64,000 bases of DNA from Tubulanus polymorphus (Eukaryota > Nemertea > Palaeonemertea > Tubulaniformes > Tubulanidae): contig NC_134028.1 of the NCBI RefSeq assembly GCF_964204645.1, positions 7,047,001-7,111,000 on the forward strand. Reading direction: 5' to 3'. The notes beneath the pieces are model-generated. The model was not told the origin of the DNA. It saw nothing but the letters and a program-made list of their open reading frames with translations, and made no database searches. Shown piece after piece: positions 22,701-34,430 of this stretch. The position numbers and the translations under genes were made by a program. How positions within the stretch are numbered: position 1 is the first letter of the stretch; each line of letters starts with the position of its first letter.

Positions 22701-25700
22701 AGCATTTATGTGAATTTTTCAGCGGTAGTTGGTATAGTTGTCGTCAGTTCCTAACTGGCGACAAACGACTAAAGCATCTGGCAGAAACAAGATAATGTAA
22801 GGACGTTACAAGCAACGGGTGACATGAATAGTGATAAATAACGATACATTATATCCGCGTTTCTACACGATGTTAATGTACGTCTGAATCCGACGACTCA
22901 CACACATATACACTAGTTCTCCGAGTGATTCCCAGTGCCTGATGCTGTATCGCTCCATGGCCAATTGTATGCCGTACCAAAGCCACTGATAGCAGGCACA
23001 TTTTCAACGAAACGGTGTTTTAAATCAATATTTCTAGAATAAATTCCACGAAATAAAATCTCAAACCTCGTACATTATACCGTAATGTCCCCGGGCAAGA
23101 CACCCATCCTCATTGCCTCTCTTCGCCCAGGCGTAAACGGGTACCTGGTCTGATAGATGACTCCAGAGCACCTAGCAGCTGCTCGGATGTTACTTCTCCC
23201 CGGGGAGAGATGACTGATAAATGGTAGAGGGGTAATGATACCGATTTAATGCACCGTTGCACAGTGAAAAGGGCACTATATACAAATTGGGTTACTATAA
23301 CCTGCCATTCTAAAAAACCGTTTCGATTTGCCCTTCGTGGTCACTTAGTGGGATGTTTTCTTATACATAACCTTATTCTTATCTGATTTAACCATAGACT
23401 TATGAACTATAGTTTAATTATACGCCCATGATCTTACTGCAATGAATAAGCCCGGTGCTTATGACCGCATTATAGCCACTGGAGCTTTCTCAAAAATCTC
23501 TTTTCAATTTTCGTTAGTGTCTGCGCCACTGCACGCCGTTTATCACAGAGGTAGGATTTCACAGAGCATGCGTCGTAACCGGAGCCAACCGTCGAAAATT
23601 GTCGATTGGCAGGCATAAAAATTGCAGAAGCAATATCGTTGAGTGGACGACTGAAGTCTCTCTATCTGAAAAGACTATATGTAAATGTATCTTTCCGGCG
23701 CAAATTTCAGGCGCCGTGAAAGAGGAGAATTAATGAATATGTTATATACCCGTTATAATGGACATCTGTAGAGATATTGGGTGCATTAATCATTCTCGAT
23801 TCAGACTGTTTGGAAGATTTTTGAATTAACCGGAACCGAAATTTCCAATTATGTGCGTCGATTTAAACAAAAATTCTGTAAATACGACCGCCGATCACAC
23901 AACTACATTTTACTTCGTAACGCATTTCACGGTGTCGGCCATTTTGGAACTATAGGTTCGAACTACAGCCCTCAACAGGTGCTCCACAGGTGCGCGGATA
24001 GGTGCTTGCAGGTGCGCGGTTTAAGGTCAAGGTGAATTCGTTTTTCTATTACGCCTACGGTCGTGAGCGACGGTGGTCAGTTGTGTGGTTCGTTATTTCT
24101 GGGCCATAGTTTCGGGGATGACATTCGATTTTCGAATAACTCCGATAATCGAAGTTTGTCCACAGGTCGGCGTTGACCCGGTCATAGGGGCGGAGCCAGC
24201 GACCACTGTTACGGGTAGCACAACCTGAGAAAAATGGCATAATCCAAGGCAAACAACTCCTCCCCAATAAAATCATTAAAATTAACTGCTTTTGGTGCAA
24301 TTTCCAAACGATAAATGAAGTCCTGATGATGCTGTCTAGACAATTTACCGCATTGAAATGTAGTTTCCAGGCAATTAAGATGAAATTGCGAAGAATGGCT
24401 GAATGTGCATTATTGTTTAAAACTATCTAGTAGGTAGTACCTCGTTTTTTGTAAAAAAATGTGCCCTTTTCAACTTCGGCAAATGTCATAGAAAAATGCC
24501 ATAACGACGATCCGCTAATACCTGGAAAGTGTGCCTTTACGAAATCGACGATTTCAAACCTTATTATCTGATACATGATCAAGAAATGGACTATACTTAG
24601 TTTTCAATCATGTTACTCGATTTACTGGAGACGTCGCAGCCGAGTGTAAGTTCATTATCTAGTAATTTAGGGTGATGGCTGTACATAATATATTCATGCA
24701 ATAATCACTGGGAAATATGTAGATGTGTATATATATCATCATCGTGTTGATTCCTTCGTGTTGATATTTCATCATCGGCTGCTCTGAAAACTCAACCTGA
24801 ATAATAGATTTCTAATCACTTTCGTTCGGTGAAGTGGGCGAGTGTTTTACTTGATTTCGATGAGGAAAAATCGTCCCAAACCTCGATCAAGTACTTGGCG
24901 CTCTAAAACGAAATCCATGTCGATCTTAAAGGTCCCACGTATTCCGGATAGATTCACGTCCATGTCTTTATCGATCGATGCATAGAAAGACGGCGAATCA
25001 TTTTTGAGTCCATATCGACCCCACCTTAGATAACACGACGAAACTTTTACGTCATACCGGATGTTAATCTTATATCCGGTATCGGAAATGAGATTTACTC
25101 ATTGAAAACTCGTAAAGAAAATCGATGAACGTTCATTTCAAAATCCAAAAACAACCGTAAACAATCTATAAATAGTTTTAGATATGATAATTGACATTCT
25201 TTCAAACTTATCAAGCGTAACATCAGTGACAGATACATTAAGAAGGAAGACAATTCGCCATGTATGGTTCGTAGTATTGATTTATCATTTGGTCGTCACC
25301 ATGGATATCGGAGACGGGCCACCCAAAAACATTCATGCACATTCACTCTCAGGCCTTTTTTGATATAATATAATAATGATTATATAATTAATTTCATTAT
25401 AATAATAGTAATAATGATATTCTATTTCATTTATAAGTTCATTATAACAATCTAAAGAATGAGGACTTTTGAATATTTTCTTTGAATACTCGTACGCTGG
25501 GAGATTCACGAATCGATTTTAGAACAGTATTCTAGAGAAGAGTTCCAGAAATCTTTACACTGAATCGTCTATAAAATGAGTTTCGTAATCCATTGACTGG
25601 GCGTCTCGATTTTGAATGTGATGGCCGAACTTTCAGTAATCTGAGTGGGCTGTATAGACGGTTTTGAATCAGTTTCATCGTACAATTTCTCTGTTGGATG

Positions 25701-28700
25701 TCCTTTCGGAATGGAAACGCTTTTGACGGTGTTGTTGTAAGAAAATAAATTAGTTTCATTTCACTGTCTCCCTCGCAGCCAGCCGCCGCGCGCGCGTTTT
25801 GATATCTTCCCTCGATCCATCTACAAAAATGCCGCGCATTAAAGCTGCGCGCCCATCATCAAACAGACGATTATACATAAAACCAATTTGGGAACGCTAT
25901 CCACGTGTACGTCGTTATTATTATTAGTGGATTGTACCATCAGAACAGAAATAATTACTATTCGGGCCCTGGGCTTAATGGCTGCTTTATTGGATATGAT
26001 TAGAAAACAAATGCGATCCGACAGCTAGCTGGGGTGATTAACACAGCAACAAAGCAACGAACATGGGCGGCATAAATGTCGAGATAGAAATCACCTCTGA
26101 TACCGGCTGTAACTGGCAGATACAGCGTTTATTGCGGTCCGATCAGCGTTAAATACGTCAACGCGACGATAATGTAGCGTTTTGTTAATTTCATATCATG
26201 ATTTCCGTGGCGTGGATGCGAATGAGGTGGCCTTAAGCTTCCGCTGTTGGTCGCATTTATATACGGCAGGTATGAATTCGCGCGGCAAACCCAATCTGAT
26301 CGACGAAGATTGCGATGAACTCTTCTCATATATGGATGCGTTGATATCTATACATATTCGACGGGGGATGGCGAGTTAAAAGTATAGGTATTTATACCTT
26401 CAGGCTTTTTTCTCCGTAAGACGCTGAAGCTTACTGGCGGGATATCATAACGAAAAAATATCGAGTAGTATTGATATTTACATTTTATCATCACGAGACA
26501 TTGATATTCATAAATGCAATGAATGCTTTTCTCTAAGTCCCCGGGGGCCATTCGATACGACTGTCGGAATCTCACTTCAAAATGGACTCAAAGCCGAAGA
26601 GATATGTATATATATCAGATCCCTGTGTTCATTTAGATGTTATTAGCAAAGAACCCCCCTAAGGACGTTTTAATGTAGCCTACCTATTGAACCACGCTAT
26701 AGCAGACAGTGAAAGTACAGTTACTAAGTTGATATTCGGTCGACCGTGATTACAAATGATATCACTTTTAAAGAACAGCGCGCGCATCGGCGTCACGCAG
26801 AGCGTCCGAACTTTTGCGGTCAAAAGATCTCAAGAACTTTCTCTCATCGACACGAAGTCGATACTTAAACATACGCACGGCCAGCATCTTTCATTTGGTA
26901 CCAACAAATTGATAATGGATCGCGCACAGATCGAAAAAAGATGGCCTCTTAAATTGTTGGGCTTGTATCATGGGACAGAAATTCGCACATGGTAACATCG
27001 TATTTCAGACACTGAAAACGGCAAGCGCTTTCGCGACGGAGTCGAGTGTCGGTTAAATTGACATTTCATCTCGTCTAAAGCGTTGAGCGTCCATCAGGTA
27101 ATGTCATCATCATTATGATCATATATCAGTAACAACATCAGTAGCTGGAGTTCGAGCCGTCGGTAATTACTTATGTCACGGCAGGGAAATAGCATTTGAC
27201 GCGAATGCGCGCTTCCAACAGAAATAGCTCGGAAAAAAATTGACTAGTCGGAAATATTGTAATTCAGCGCTATACCCCGAGCCGTTGTCCTACGCGGATT
27301 CGATCGGACTTATGAAGGGTATTCGCTGGTCACTGCTGCGTTTTCCATCAGTTTTCGCGAGTAATTTTGCGAAGCGCCGTCGGGGATTTCGGAGCAATCA
27401 CCATACAATCTCTCAAAAACACAATCGTACACAATATATACAGCGGACTATTCGACGGCGCGCAAACGTCGTCGGTATTAGAACTGTGGATATGTTAGCG
27501 TTTAATGAAGGCTATGAAAACAGACTCGTCGTTGTGCGAGTAAAACCCTTACCCGACCATTATCGCCAATCCATAAAACAATAAAACAAAACGGAATAAC
27601 GAGCTTTTATAGAAGAATCTACCATTATCAAAAATCATCGTTGTACGATACGATATACATGTATAGACAGTATATCAGCTTCAATACACTTTTTTATAAC
27701 CGACTCGTTGGCACTCGTTGGCATTGGTACTAAAAGCAAATGCGAAAGGTTTGGTTTGCCATTAATGGAACAGAGGCCAATGAAGAAATGTTATGAAATT
27801 GCAGTTTGGTTTAGTTAATTAGTTAAGTTCGTATCTCATAATGCATATTGTCATATACTGAGAGTATGAGTAACTTGGGAGATTCAGTAGTGGATTAGTA
27901 ATATACATTACTGATTTAGTAGTGGATTGGTATTATGCAATATTGATTTAGTAGTTTAGTTAATAGTTAATTTAGAAGAAAATGTGTTGCGCCAGAATTC
28001 GAACCCAGAACCTAACATTTAACGGTATGGTAAAATATCTACCCGTGGTCATCTTGGTCCAATTTCCAAGTTCCAGTTCTACTGAGAATAGTGGGTCGAT
28101 CTTGATGAAATTTGGCTACAATATTAGTATGGAAGTCTACAGTGCAAAGAATTGGCGCCACCTAACGGCAGAACTAGGCACACAAACTCTGTTTTTCAGT
28201 GACTTGACCTTGAAGATGACCTCATAACTGTGGAACGGGGTCGAAATTCAGAAAGTTTTTTTGACAAAATTTATTCATTGGCCCTAGATACAACATGTAA
28301 TGGGATCTAACGCAAGGCAATTTCGGGGTTCGGGCCCCAGAGAATCGTTGTCGCCGGTGGCTTGTCAGATAATCTGACAATCTGTAAATCTCATACTTTG
28401 AATATAGATCCAAAATACCGGTTTGTAGATTTCAAATTGTTTCTTTTGCAGTCAGTAATTCGGGCCTTAAGTCAAACTCCCTACAGAATATAATATTACA
28501 TGTCGGCGGCATAATCTGTTAGTAAATCATCCGACAATTAATTGAAGATCTCTCCCGCAGACCGACGGGAGGCCTAAACCCTAATTTTTTATCGGCGGTA
28601 TTTTACATAAGATGTTCACATAAAACCCAATATCGCTGTGTATTAATATTCTAGTAATACCATCCAACGCCTGCGGGCCGGGAACGTGATTTGCATATTT

Positions 28701-30660
28701 TATCTGCATCCGTCGCCGACTGCGGGCATTCGTATGAAATATCTCTTCGTTTTCATTCCTTCGTCGTCTCCTTTCCCGTATATAATTCAAAATACGTCGT
28801 ATATGATTCAAATATTTCCATATTCAATAACACGATGTATGCGTTTTTGACATCCGCATATTGTTCATATACATACATTATTACATTCCAAGGAGTAAAA
28901 CATGGATCGATAAGTTTTCGGAACAGACCGAAAGCAGTCCACGGCGTCAGATAAATTTCAATTCTCACCGTTTAAAAGAATATATTAACGAATCAAATGT
29001 GAATTTATCTTGGGCGGTGAAGGTGTGAACTCGGCATCATCCCAGGCGACAATTTATCATCACAGTTTCGCAAGTGTCTGATATAGTTTATATTTCTCGA
29101 CAGTTTACGACAAATTCATGAATAATTCATACGGAGACGTCGCTTAAAAGTGTTAAATAAAATAAAATATGCCATCGTGGAATAAAATGAACATGCACGA
29201 TACAGATGGGGTGACGCTACTTAGTCAATCGACAGAATTTTCTGCGGGTGTTGCTTAAGCGCAGTCTATAAAGGGTTGCGTTTTCGCATGACGATACAAT
29301 GGTCAAACGCGTCATGGCTTTTAGTGTTGCTGTGCTTGGTAAAATTCAAATTACCAAATATTTACGAAGCGCTGGGACATATCATCTGGTGCAAGGTGTT
29401 TTCCTGAAGATGGGAAGAGGCCAGCCCCTTGTGAGCGTCGTTAGCCCCCTTGTCATCGTTAGACACTGGATTAATAGATCATCGTTTTTTGCGACAGCGC
29501 CACGGCGCTGGGGCATATTAAGATGACCAAACCGCCTGGTGTCTTCCAATACCACCGCCTAGTGGGCTCAATGCAAGTGCAAATATACTTTATTAATACT
29601 TATTCAAATATACTTTATAATTTCTTTATTCAATACTCTTGAACTATAAATACATCGGATTTTCACAATTAACGGGTCTACTGAGGTCTACTCTTGTAAT
29701 TAACAAATTATTCGAAAGCAAGAGATCTTGCATTTGAGTTCATTCATTTTGAGGAGGTTTTTCATAATGTATGATTATGTAATACGACTACCGCGGTGCT
29801 TCTTTTCAAAATAAACAACATGTTTCGTTTACTATTTTCATACTTCCGATTTTTTAATCTTCATTAATTTATTCATTCTTAACGACTTCTACCTCCATAA
29901 TCGGAAGTATTATTTCCTTAGAGGCGTTTAATCTTAATCTTTAATGACTTGCAAAAACCACCTGTCGCAGTATATTTCCTTGTACAGAGCACCTAAAACT
30001 CTGATACGAGCCCCTGCGCTCACTACTCGTGGATGCAGTCAATTGCTATAAAGAAGTTTCCAGTTTCTAGGCGCCTTTTTGTGGCGGTCCCTCGAGGTCC
30101 CCATTGTTGCGGTGATTTGCGCTCATTCTTAAAACATAAGTTTAGATTGAATATCATATAGCTCTGCAGCCCCTTGCTCGATGCTGCATTTCATTTCCTT
30201 TAAAATAGTGTATAAATTGATTTCGTTGAGCAAGGGACTGCAGAACTATATGATATTCAATCTAAACTTATATATGTTTTAAAAATGAGCGCAAATTATG
30301 CAACAATGGGACCTCGAGGGACCGCCACAAAATGGCGCCTAGAAACTGGAAACTTCTTTATTGAAGATCACTAGCAGCTGGTCTATAAATGTTGTGTCAA
30401 ATTTTACCCTCCGTCCCGTTTTACCCGCATGTTTCACGTATGTATTTCCGATTAACTTAACAAAATCGATACTTACTGTCGTAGGTACAAATTCTCCAGA
30501 AACCGAAATGTCTAAAAACGGCCACGGTGTGATTTCTGTCCGTAGTTAACTCTTTAGTCTTCAGCCAGTAATCCGTGGCGAACGATAACGACAGCATCAC
30601 CGCAGATAGAGCTCCTAAACTCAATGAAATTATGCCCAACATCCGCGCTGTACAATGCAT
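16760..30660 (-). CDS. TARP/CACNG-like (calcium-channel gamma, claudin superfamily) four-pass membrane protein
   Basis: Family members escort AMPA receptors or modulate voltage-gated calcium channels at the plasma membrane. Exons: 30477-30660, 24072-24224 (donor uncertain), 19325-19459, 16760-17127. They total 840 bases and give 279 residues, with phases that agree. Start MHCTARMLGIISLSL. TM1 is about 7-28, ending in the family TDYW. The first loop has an NHT sequon and FGFWRIC, the claudin/gamma GLWxxC signature. TM2 lies in exon 3 (MPGFSLVLLVIGFIVSACGY). TM3 crosses the exon 3/4 junction, ending in LYISTLNDEMNH, like LYISSINDEM of gamma-5/7. TM4 begins YGWSFMF. The tail has a His run and ends GTTI, a class I PDZ ligand pattern comparable to TTPV in stargazin. 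The four-exon layout matches vertebrate CACNG genes. An acceptor-like TATCTTTACTTCAG upstream of the ATG suggests a 5' UTR exon. Orthology to gamma-5/7 rather than gamma-2 is inferred from the INDEM and YGWSF blocks. Confidence 0.8.
17128..19324. other. Intron 3 of the TARP-like gene
   Basis: Mostly AT-rich unique sequence. It contains a 152-codon open frame on the plus strand (17144-17602) that I could not assign, and a pogo/Tigger-like end at 18119. A poly-G run lies near 19012. Confidence 0.5.
18119..18240 (+). repeat. Fragment of a pogo/Tigger-type MITE
   Basis: Starts TACAGTGGACTCCCCTCAAG followed by TCGGATCC, the typical CAGTGGA...CTCAAGTCGGA terminus with a flanking TA. The opposite end is not found nearby, so it is a one-ended relic. 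Confidence 0.4.
20883..21135 (-). repeat. hAT-like MITE of the GTGCCCCTTTT family
   Basis: Inverted relative of 39539-39791 and 56979-57288. It shares GCCGAGCT, TTTCAGGGGCA and CACCGTGAAAAGGGGCACTTT. The far end CACGGACCTG mirrors CAGGCCAGTG at the start. Confidence 0.6.
23080..23260. repeat. SINE-like dispersed repeat
   Basis: Contains GACACCCATCCTCATTGCCT and AAACGGGTACCTGGTCTGAT, blocks of a kind recalled from short interspersed repeats in marine invertebrates. The GC content contrasts with flanking DNA. No second copy exists in this window, so the call is tentative. Confidence 0.35.
24072..24224 (-). CDS. Probable exon 2 of the TARP-like gene (first extracellular loop)
   Basis: It begins after TTTTTCTCAG in a phase that matches the exon 1 donor (CGACA, then GTAAGT) and continues the loop as SCATRNSGRWLRPYDR. 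It contains KIECHPRNYGPE, whose Cys and PE spacing resembles GLCKQIDHFPED of vertebrate TARPs. To join exon 3 in frame it must end at CACC before GTCGCT, a poor donor, so that end is uncertain. It is longer than the vertebrate exon 2, adding about 20 loop residues. Without it the first loop would lack its second cysteine. Confidence 0.5.
27880..27960. repeat. Imperfect tandem repeat, GATTTAGTAGTGGATT units
   Basis: Three decaying copies of a roughly 40-base unit built around TTTAGTAGTGGATTGGTA, ending in TTAGTTAATAGTTAA. Confidence 0.55.
27970..28330. repeat. Dispersed repeat with a tRNA-like B box and GACCTTGAAGATGACC
   Basis: Near 27994 the minus strand reads GGGTTCGAATTCTGG, a pol III B-box-like sequence. 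Near 28205 the plus strand reads TGACCTTGAAGATGACC, a block common in invertebrate repeats. It is probably a composite SINE-type insertion. Confidence 0.35.
30047..30361. repeat. Large foldback MITE of about 315 bp
   Basis: The arms are about 135 bp each. Left: AAGAAGTTTCCAGTTTCTAG, then CCCTCGAGGTCCC, then AAGTTTAGATTGAATATCAT. Right: the same in reverse, ending GAAACTGGAAACTTCTTTAT. The loop is AT-rich. A worn single arm occurs at 32332-32395. Confidence 0.85.
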
Positions 30661-33600
30661 CTTGCCGAGCTGATTAACCGACTCTGAAGTAAAGATACGT
30701 ATACACATTTAGAGCCGGCGAGTAAATTCAATTTTGAATTCAGGACACATTTGTGGAATGATTTGCGCACATAATTAAAAGTCTCTGTCAGAGAATTAAC
30801 GCAATTCCAATTAGTTTCGCTTTCGTTATTAGTTTTGTTTAGCTCCACCACGTTTGTGACCAGTTCATGTTCAAGGTCAAATTGTCAATAGTTAGATCGT
30901 AACAAACATGCAAAATTAACATGAAATAACGTATCACACAAGATCGGCTTCCCTCAAATAATCTAAAAAGGAAATAACAAGTTTCTGTGTGTGATAAAAT
31001 CTAGGTTATTTCAATTCAATCAATGATTTATTCAACACGATTTTTAGTGAAGACATAAATTAAGAAAATTAAGAAAAGTTGTACGTAATACTTAAGAAAT
31101 TAAACGCTCCTCTAAAAATTTTAATTTAAAGTTAAAAAAAGAACTAGGTAAAAATAAGTACCATGCCTCTCTTGTCACTTTTGAAAAACCAGTGTTTTGA
31201 GAAACACAGAATCAATTTTGAATGGCCGTATCTAGCACCATGGACTCCAAAAATGCTAGCCTTCTATTGTTCGTTAGCACGGACTAGATTAGAGCCCATG
31301 GTTTCAGATACAGTTCAAGTTAGAGCGAACCAACTAGCGATATGGTGGACGTGGCTCCTCTAGAACTGACGTGTGAACTCTAAACGCCCCGGTTTCCCCC
31401 ATGGTCTCGTTGCACCTTATCGATCCGTCATCGGCTTATGTGCCTCGTCTAGTTGACGACATTTGCCTGATGAGATTATGCGACATATTTATAAAAGGAA
31501 AACCAGATAGACGCATGCAAAAGACTCCTGGCGACTCGGGGTCGCCGGCGAGGGCTTAGAACAATACCGGATCACCGATGATACATGTACCGAATAAGGG
31601 CTAGTTCCGGGCAAGTCGAGAGATGCGATTGTACAAATCCTACCCTAACGGAAGAAAGTTAGACCGGAAGTGACGTGTAAACGCCGAGCTCATCAATATT
31701 TTCGAGCTATCCCTTTTTGTTTCTAATCTCCCTGGCAATTCCCGACGAGAAAATAATCTATTGCAGTACAGCGCGAGTATAATACACCCGCTTCGAAGTG
31801 GTTTAATTGAAATCCTGGCGGCCGTATGATAAACGAGACAAATTAAAACCGAACAAATCTAGACAGAAACAGGAAACAATTATCGCATTGACATCACATT
31901 GCGTGATAGATTGAAGACCGGTTACGTGTCTGGGTTCGACGCGACAGTACAAATGAAGCAATATTTAAAGGCTAATAGGTCAGTTTTGGCTTACTGAAAA
32001 AGTAAGGCGAATTTATCCTGTCGAATCAGATTTGATTTTCATAATCGCAATTTGAAGTGGGAGCGTGGACAATAGCTGCGAAGTACGGTACTCCATAAGC
32101 GTCGTATCTAGTTTGAACGCGGCTATAAAGCGACTCACATCGATGGGGGTGTTTTCTTAAATGTACTGTTCTGTCCACATTCTTCTATTGTCCTTTTGTA
32201 GAAATTTCGTCTGTTAAACTCCACATTCAGTGAGATGGTAGTGCGCTGTGGGAAATCCCTCTGCGTGAAATCTTAAACCGAAATTGTTAAAAATCAGATG
32301 TCATGAAGTATATATATACTTGAAAAATGCAATAATGGGGCCCTCGAGGGCCACAACACGACGCCGAGCAGGGCAACTTCTTTATTCCCAATGAAATAGC
32401 GAGAAAGCACAAAGAAACATAATTTGAACAGTTTACCCTGGGATCTGTGAAACCCTGGTCAATTCTATCCTACAGTTTCTACGGGAAGTCTGCTGTTCCA
32501 CGGTGAGAGTTAGTTTCGATTTGCTTCTTTACGTCTTCGGTTTCCAAAAATGATGAACCCATCGCTCATCTAGTTTTAATGATTCGCAATGGACTATCAG
32601 ACTACAGAAGTCAGAAGTCACTTATGTTTTTTGAACAATGATTATTTATATGGCGTATCAAGATGTGAAACATTCGATAATCAATTTAAGATCTTTGGAC
32701 TAAATTAGCAAATCTTATACCCGTTTCTTCTTAGATTTTGTATTTTTACCCATTTTGACTTTGAGCCAAATAATGTATTTACAGTTGTACATATATATTG
32801 ATACATATCTATTTGCTTGTTTAGTTATCACGGTCACATGTATATCATATATGAACATGAAAGGAAGAATTAGATATAGAACCGGCCAGCACTAATTTAG
32901 ACTTATAAGTCACTTCATACGAAATGATTACATATTACAATGAATACAAAATAAGAATTTCCGCAGAATTAATTGTTACAAATTTGTATTTGAAAGTGAA
33001 TTTCTTTTTCTTATATTATGCGTTTATTCCTAACGGTGTCGATATGCGACATTTCACTTAAGATTCAGGTCAGATTATGTAATTAAGCACTGATATAATA
33101 TTTGATCTTGTCGTCCGATGATTGATGGTGATGAGGTATGAAGGTATATGAGTTTCGACGCACGTATGCGCATGCCAGCAGAAAATCGACGAATATCTCC
33201 GCTTACCGCGTCCAAAAAACCGATAGACATAATCAACCAATCTCGATAACAAGGTAAAAAAGCATCTTGCAGTGAAGATGAAGCAATATTGCATCCAGGA
33301 TGGTTACATTTCAGCTTTGACACTATATGAATTGGGATTATTGATGAGGAACGCGCACCACGCTCAAAAGGAACGACACACTCATATCTCAAGACAGGTT
33401 TAGGTGGAAATAAATCCATAATCATTCACATAAAACCGACGGTGCTGATATGTATATATTACTGACTTAGGGCCAGTGGTAACTAACTTATTTTAGAATA
33501 AACATAACTTATTAATTTGAATATTGAATAAAAGCCTTTTCGTAATAAAATCATCGTTTATAGGAATCTTTGCGTTTTCAACTTATAGATTTACGTACAA

Positions 33601-33890
33601 TATATAGGCATCAAGCGAATAATGATTGTAAAAGACCAAACAACAAACTGCGTTACCTCATGCGCGATCTAACTCCAGATTCTCCTATAAACGCAAAGCG
33701 CACGCCAAAACCTATTTGTCTGCTGTACACTTGTTGAATTCGGATATATTCCCATCAGTAACAGTATCGCATGCATTTGAATTCTCCAAGAGAAAAGCTG
33801 AGAACGAAGCGTGTTTCAGGCGAAATTGTCACCGGCTTTGGAATGTATATATTCGTGTCTTCTACAGACATCGCGATTGAAACAATATTG
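30661..33890. other. Stretch without a recognised gene
   Basis: Upstream of the TARP-like coding start. It should contain its 5' UTR exon and promoter, but I cannot point to them. A 116-codon open frame at 33075-33425 (minus) has no recognisable features. Confidence 0.4.
32332..32395. repeat. Degenerate solo arm of the 30047 foldback family
   Basis: GCAATAATGGGGCCCTCGAG then GGCAACTTCTTTATT parallels the right arm at 30300-30361. Confidence 0.55.
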
Positions 33891-33894
33891 ACAC

Positions 33895-34130
33895 GTCCCG
33901 TATGAGCGATGAGCGCGGGTCCGTAGCGCGCGAGCCGTTCGATCAGTCTCCGGTTACAGGACTGCCGCGCGATTCGTCTTCAGTTTTCTTTTCCCGGCGG
34001 AGTCATCAGCGAGTCACGTGATTACTTACGACAGCCAATCAGCACCGCGGTCGGGGTAGGCCGTTTAATTATGAAAGGTCGGGTAATAGAGCTCGCGCGG
34101 AGTTAATCGAAAATTAATGACGCGAACGTG
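33895..34130 (+). promoter_or_regulatory. GC/CpG-rich promoter-like block with E-box and CCAAT box
   Basis: CpG density jumps in an otherwise AT-rich region (GAGCGCGGGTCCGTAGCGCG). TCACGTGATT is at 34014-34023 and CCAATCAG at 34035-34042. The likely target is the MS4A-like gene, whose coding exon at 37734 follows an intron acceptor, so the first non-coding exon would be near 34.1 kb. The orientation is inferred. Confidence 0.45.
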
Positions 34131-34306
34131 TTCCGTAGGGTTAAGAAGTTTGGGATCGGTGGAGCGGCTAATTGCAATTTAGGATCTGAGTTCACGAGGT
34201 GCCGTGGACGATCGAACAGTTTTTATTTCGCCGGATCGGCAAATAATATGTACAAAGAACTTCTAAAGACCTATGAATACGAAGTGTACATAACACTTTT
34301 TTACGT

Positions 34307-34332
34307 ACGCACGCAAGCGCGCGCGCGCGCGC

Positions 34333-34385
<53 letters not shown>

Positions 34386-34430
34386 CACACATACATACAT
34401 ACATACGAATACGTACGTACATACATACAT
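34307..34430. repeat. Compound microsatellite (GC)n-(ACGC)n-(CA)n-(ATAC)n
   Basis: Runs of GCGC, then ACGC, then CACA, then ATAC units. Long open frames across it on both strands are repeat artefacts. Confidence 0.95.

Larger units (their letters stand above)
19460..24071. other. Intron 2 of the TARP-like gene
   Basis: Holds the hAT-like repeat at 20883-21135 and a SINE-like segment at about 23080-23260. A short run of GGTGC repeats (ACAGGTGC...CAGGTGCGCGG) lies near 23980-24020. No other exon is supported. Confidence 0.5.
24225..30476. other. Intron 1 of the TARP-like gene
   Basis: About 6.3 kb. It holds a short AT-rich tandem repeat (27880-27960), a dispersed repeat (27970-28330) and the large palindrome at 30047-30361. 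An open frame at 26756-26995 starts like a mitochondrial presequence but cannot be assigned. Confidence 0.5.

Noticed and set aside
26129-26329. Minus-strand frame ending MKLTKRYIIVALTYLTLIGP, like the start of a transporter
   Set aside because: It stops right after the hydrophobic segment with no splice donor before the stop.
33075-33425. 116-codon minus-strand frame
   Set aside because: No motif, no splice sites of note and mixed composition; likely chance.
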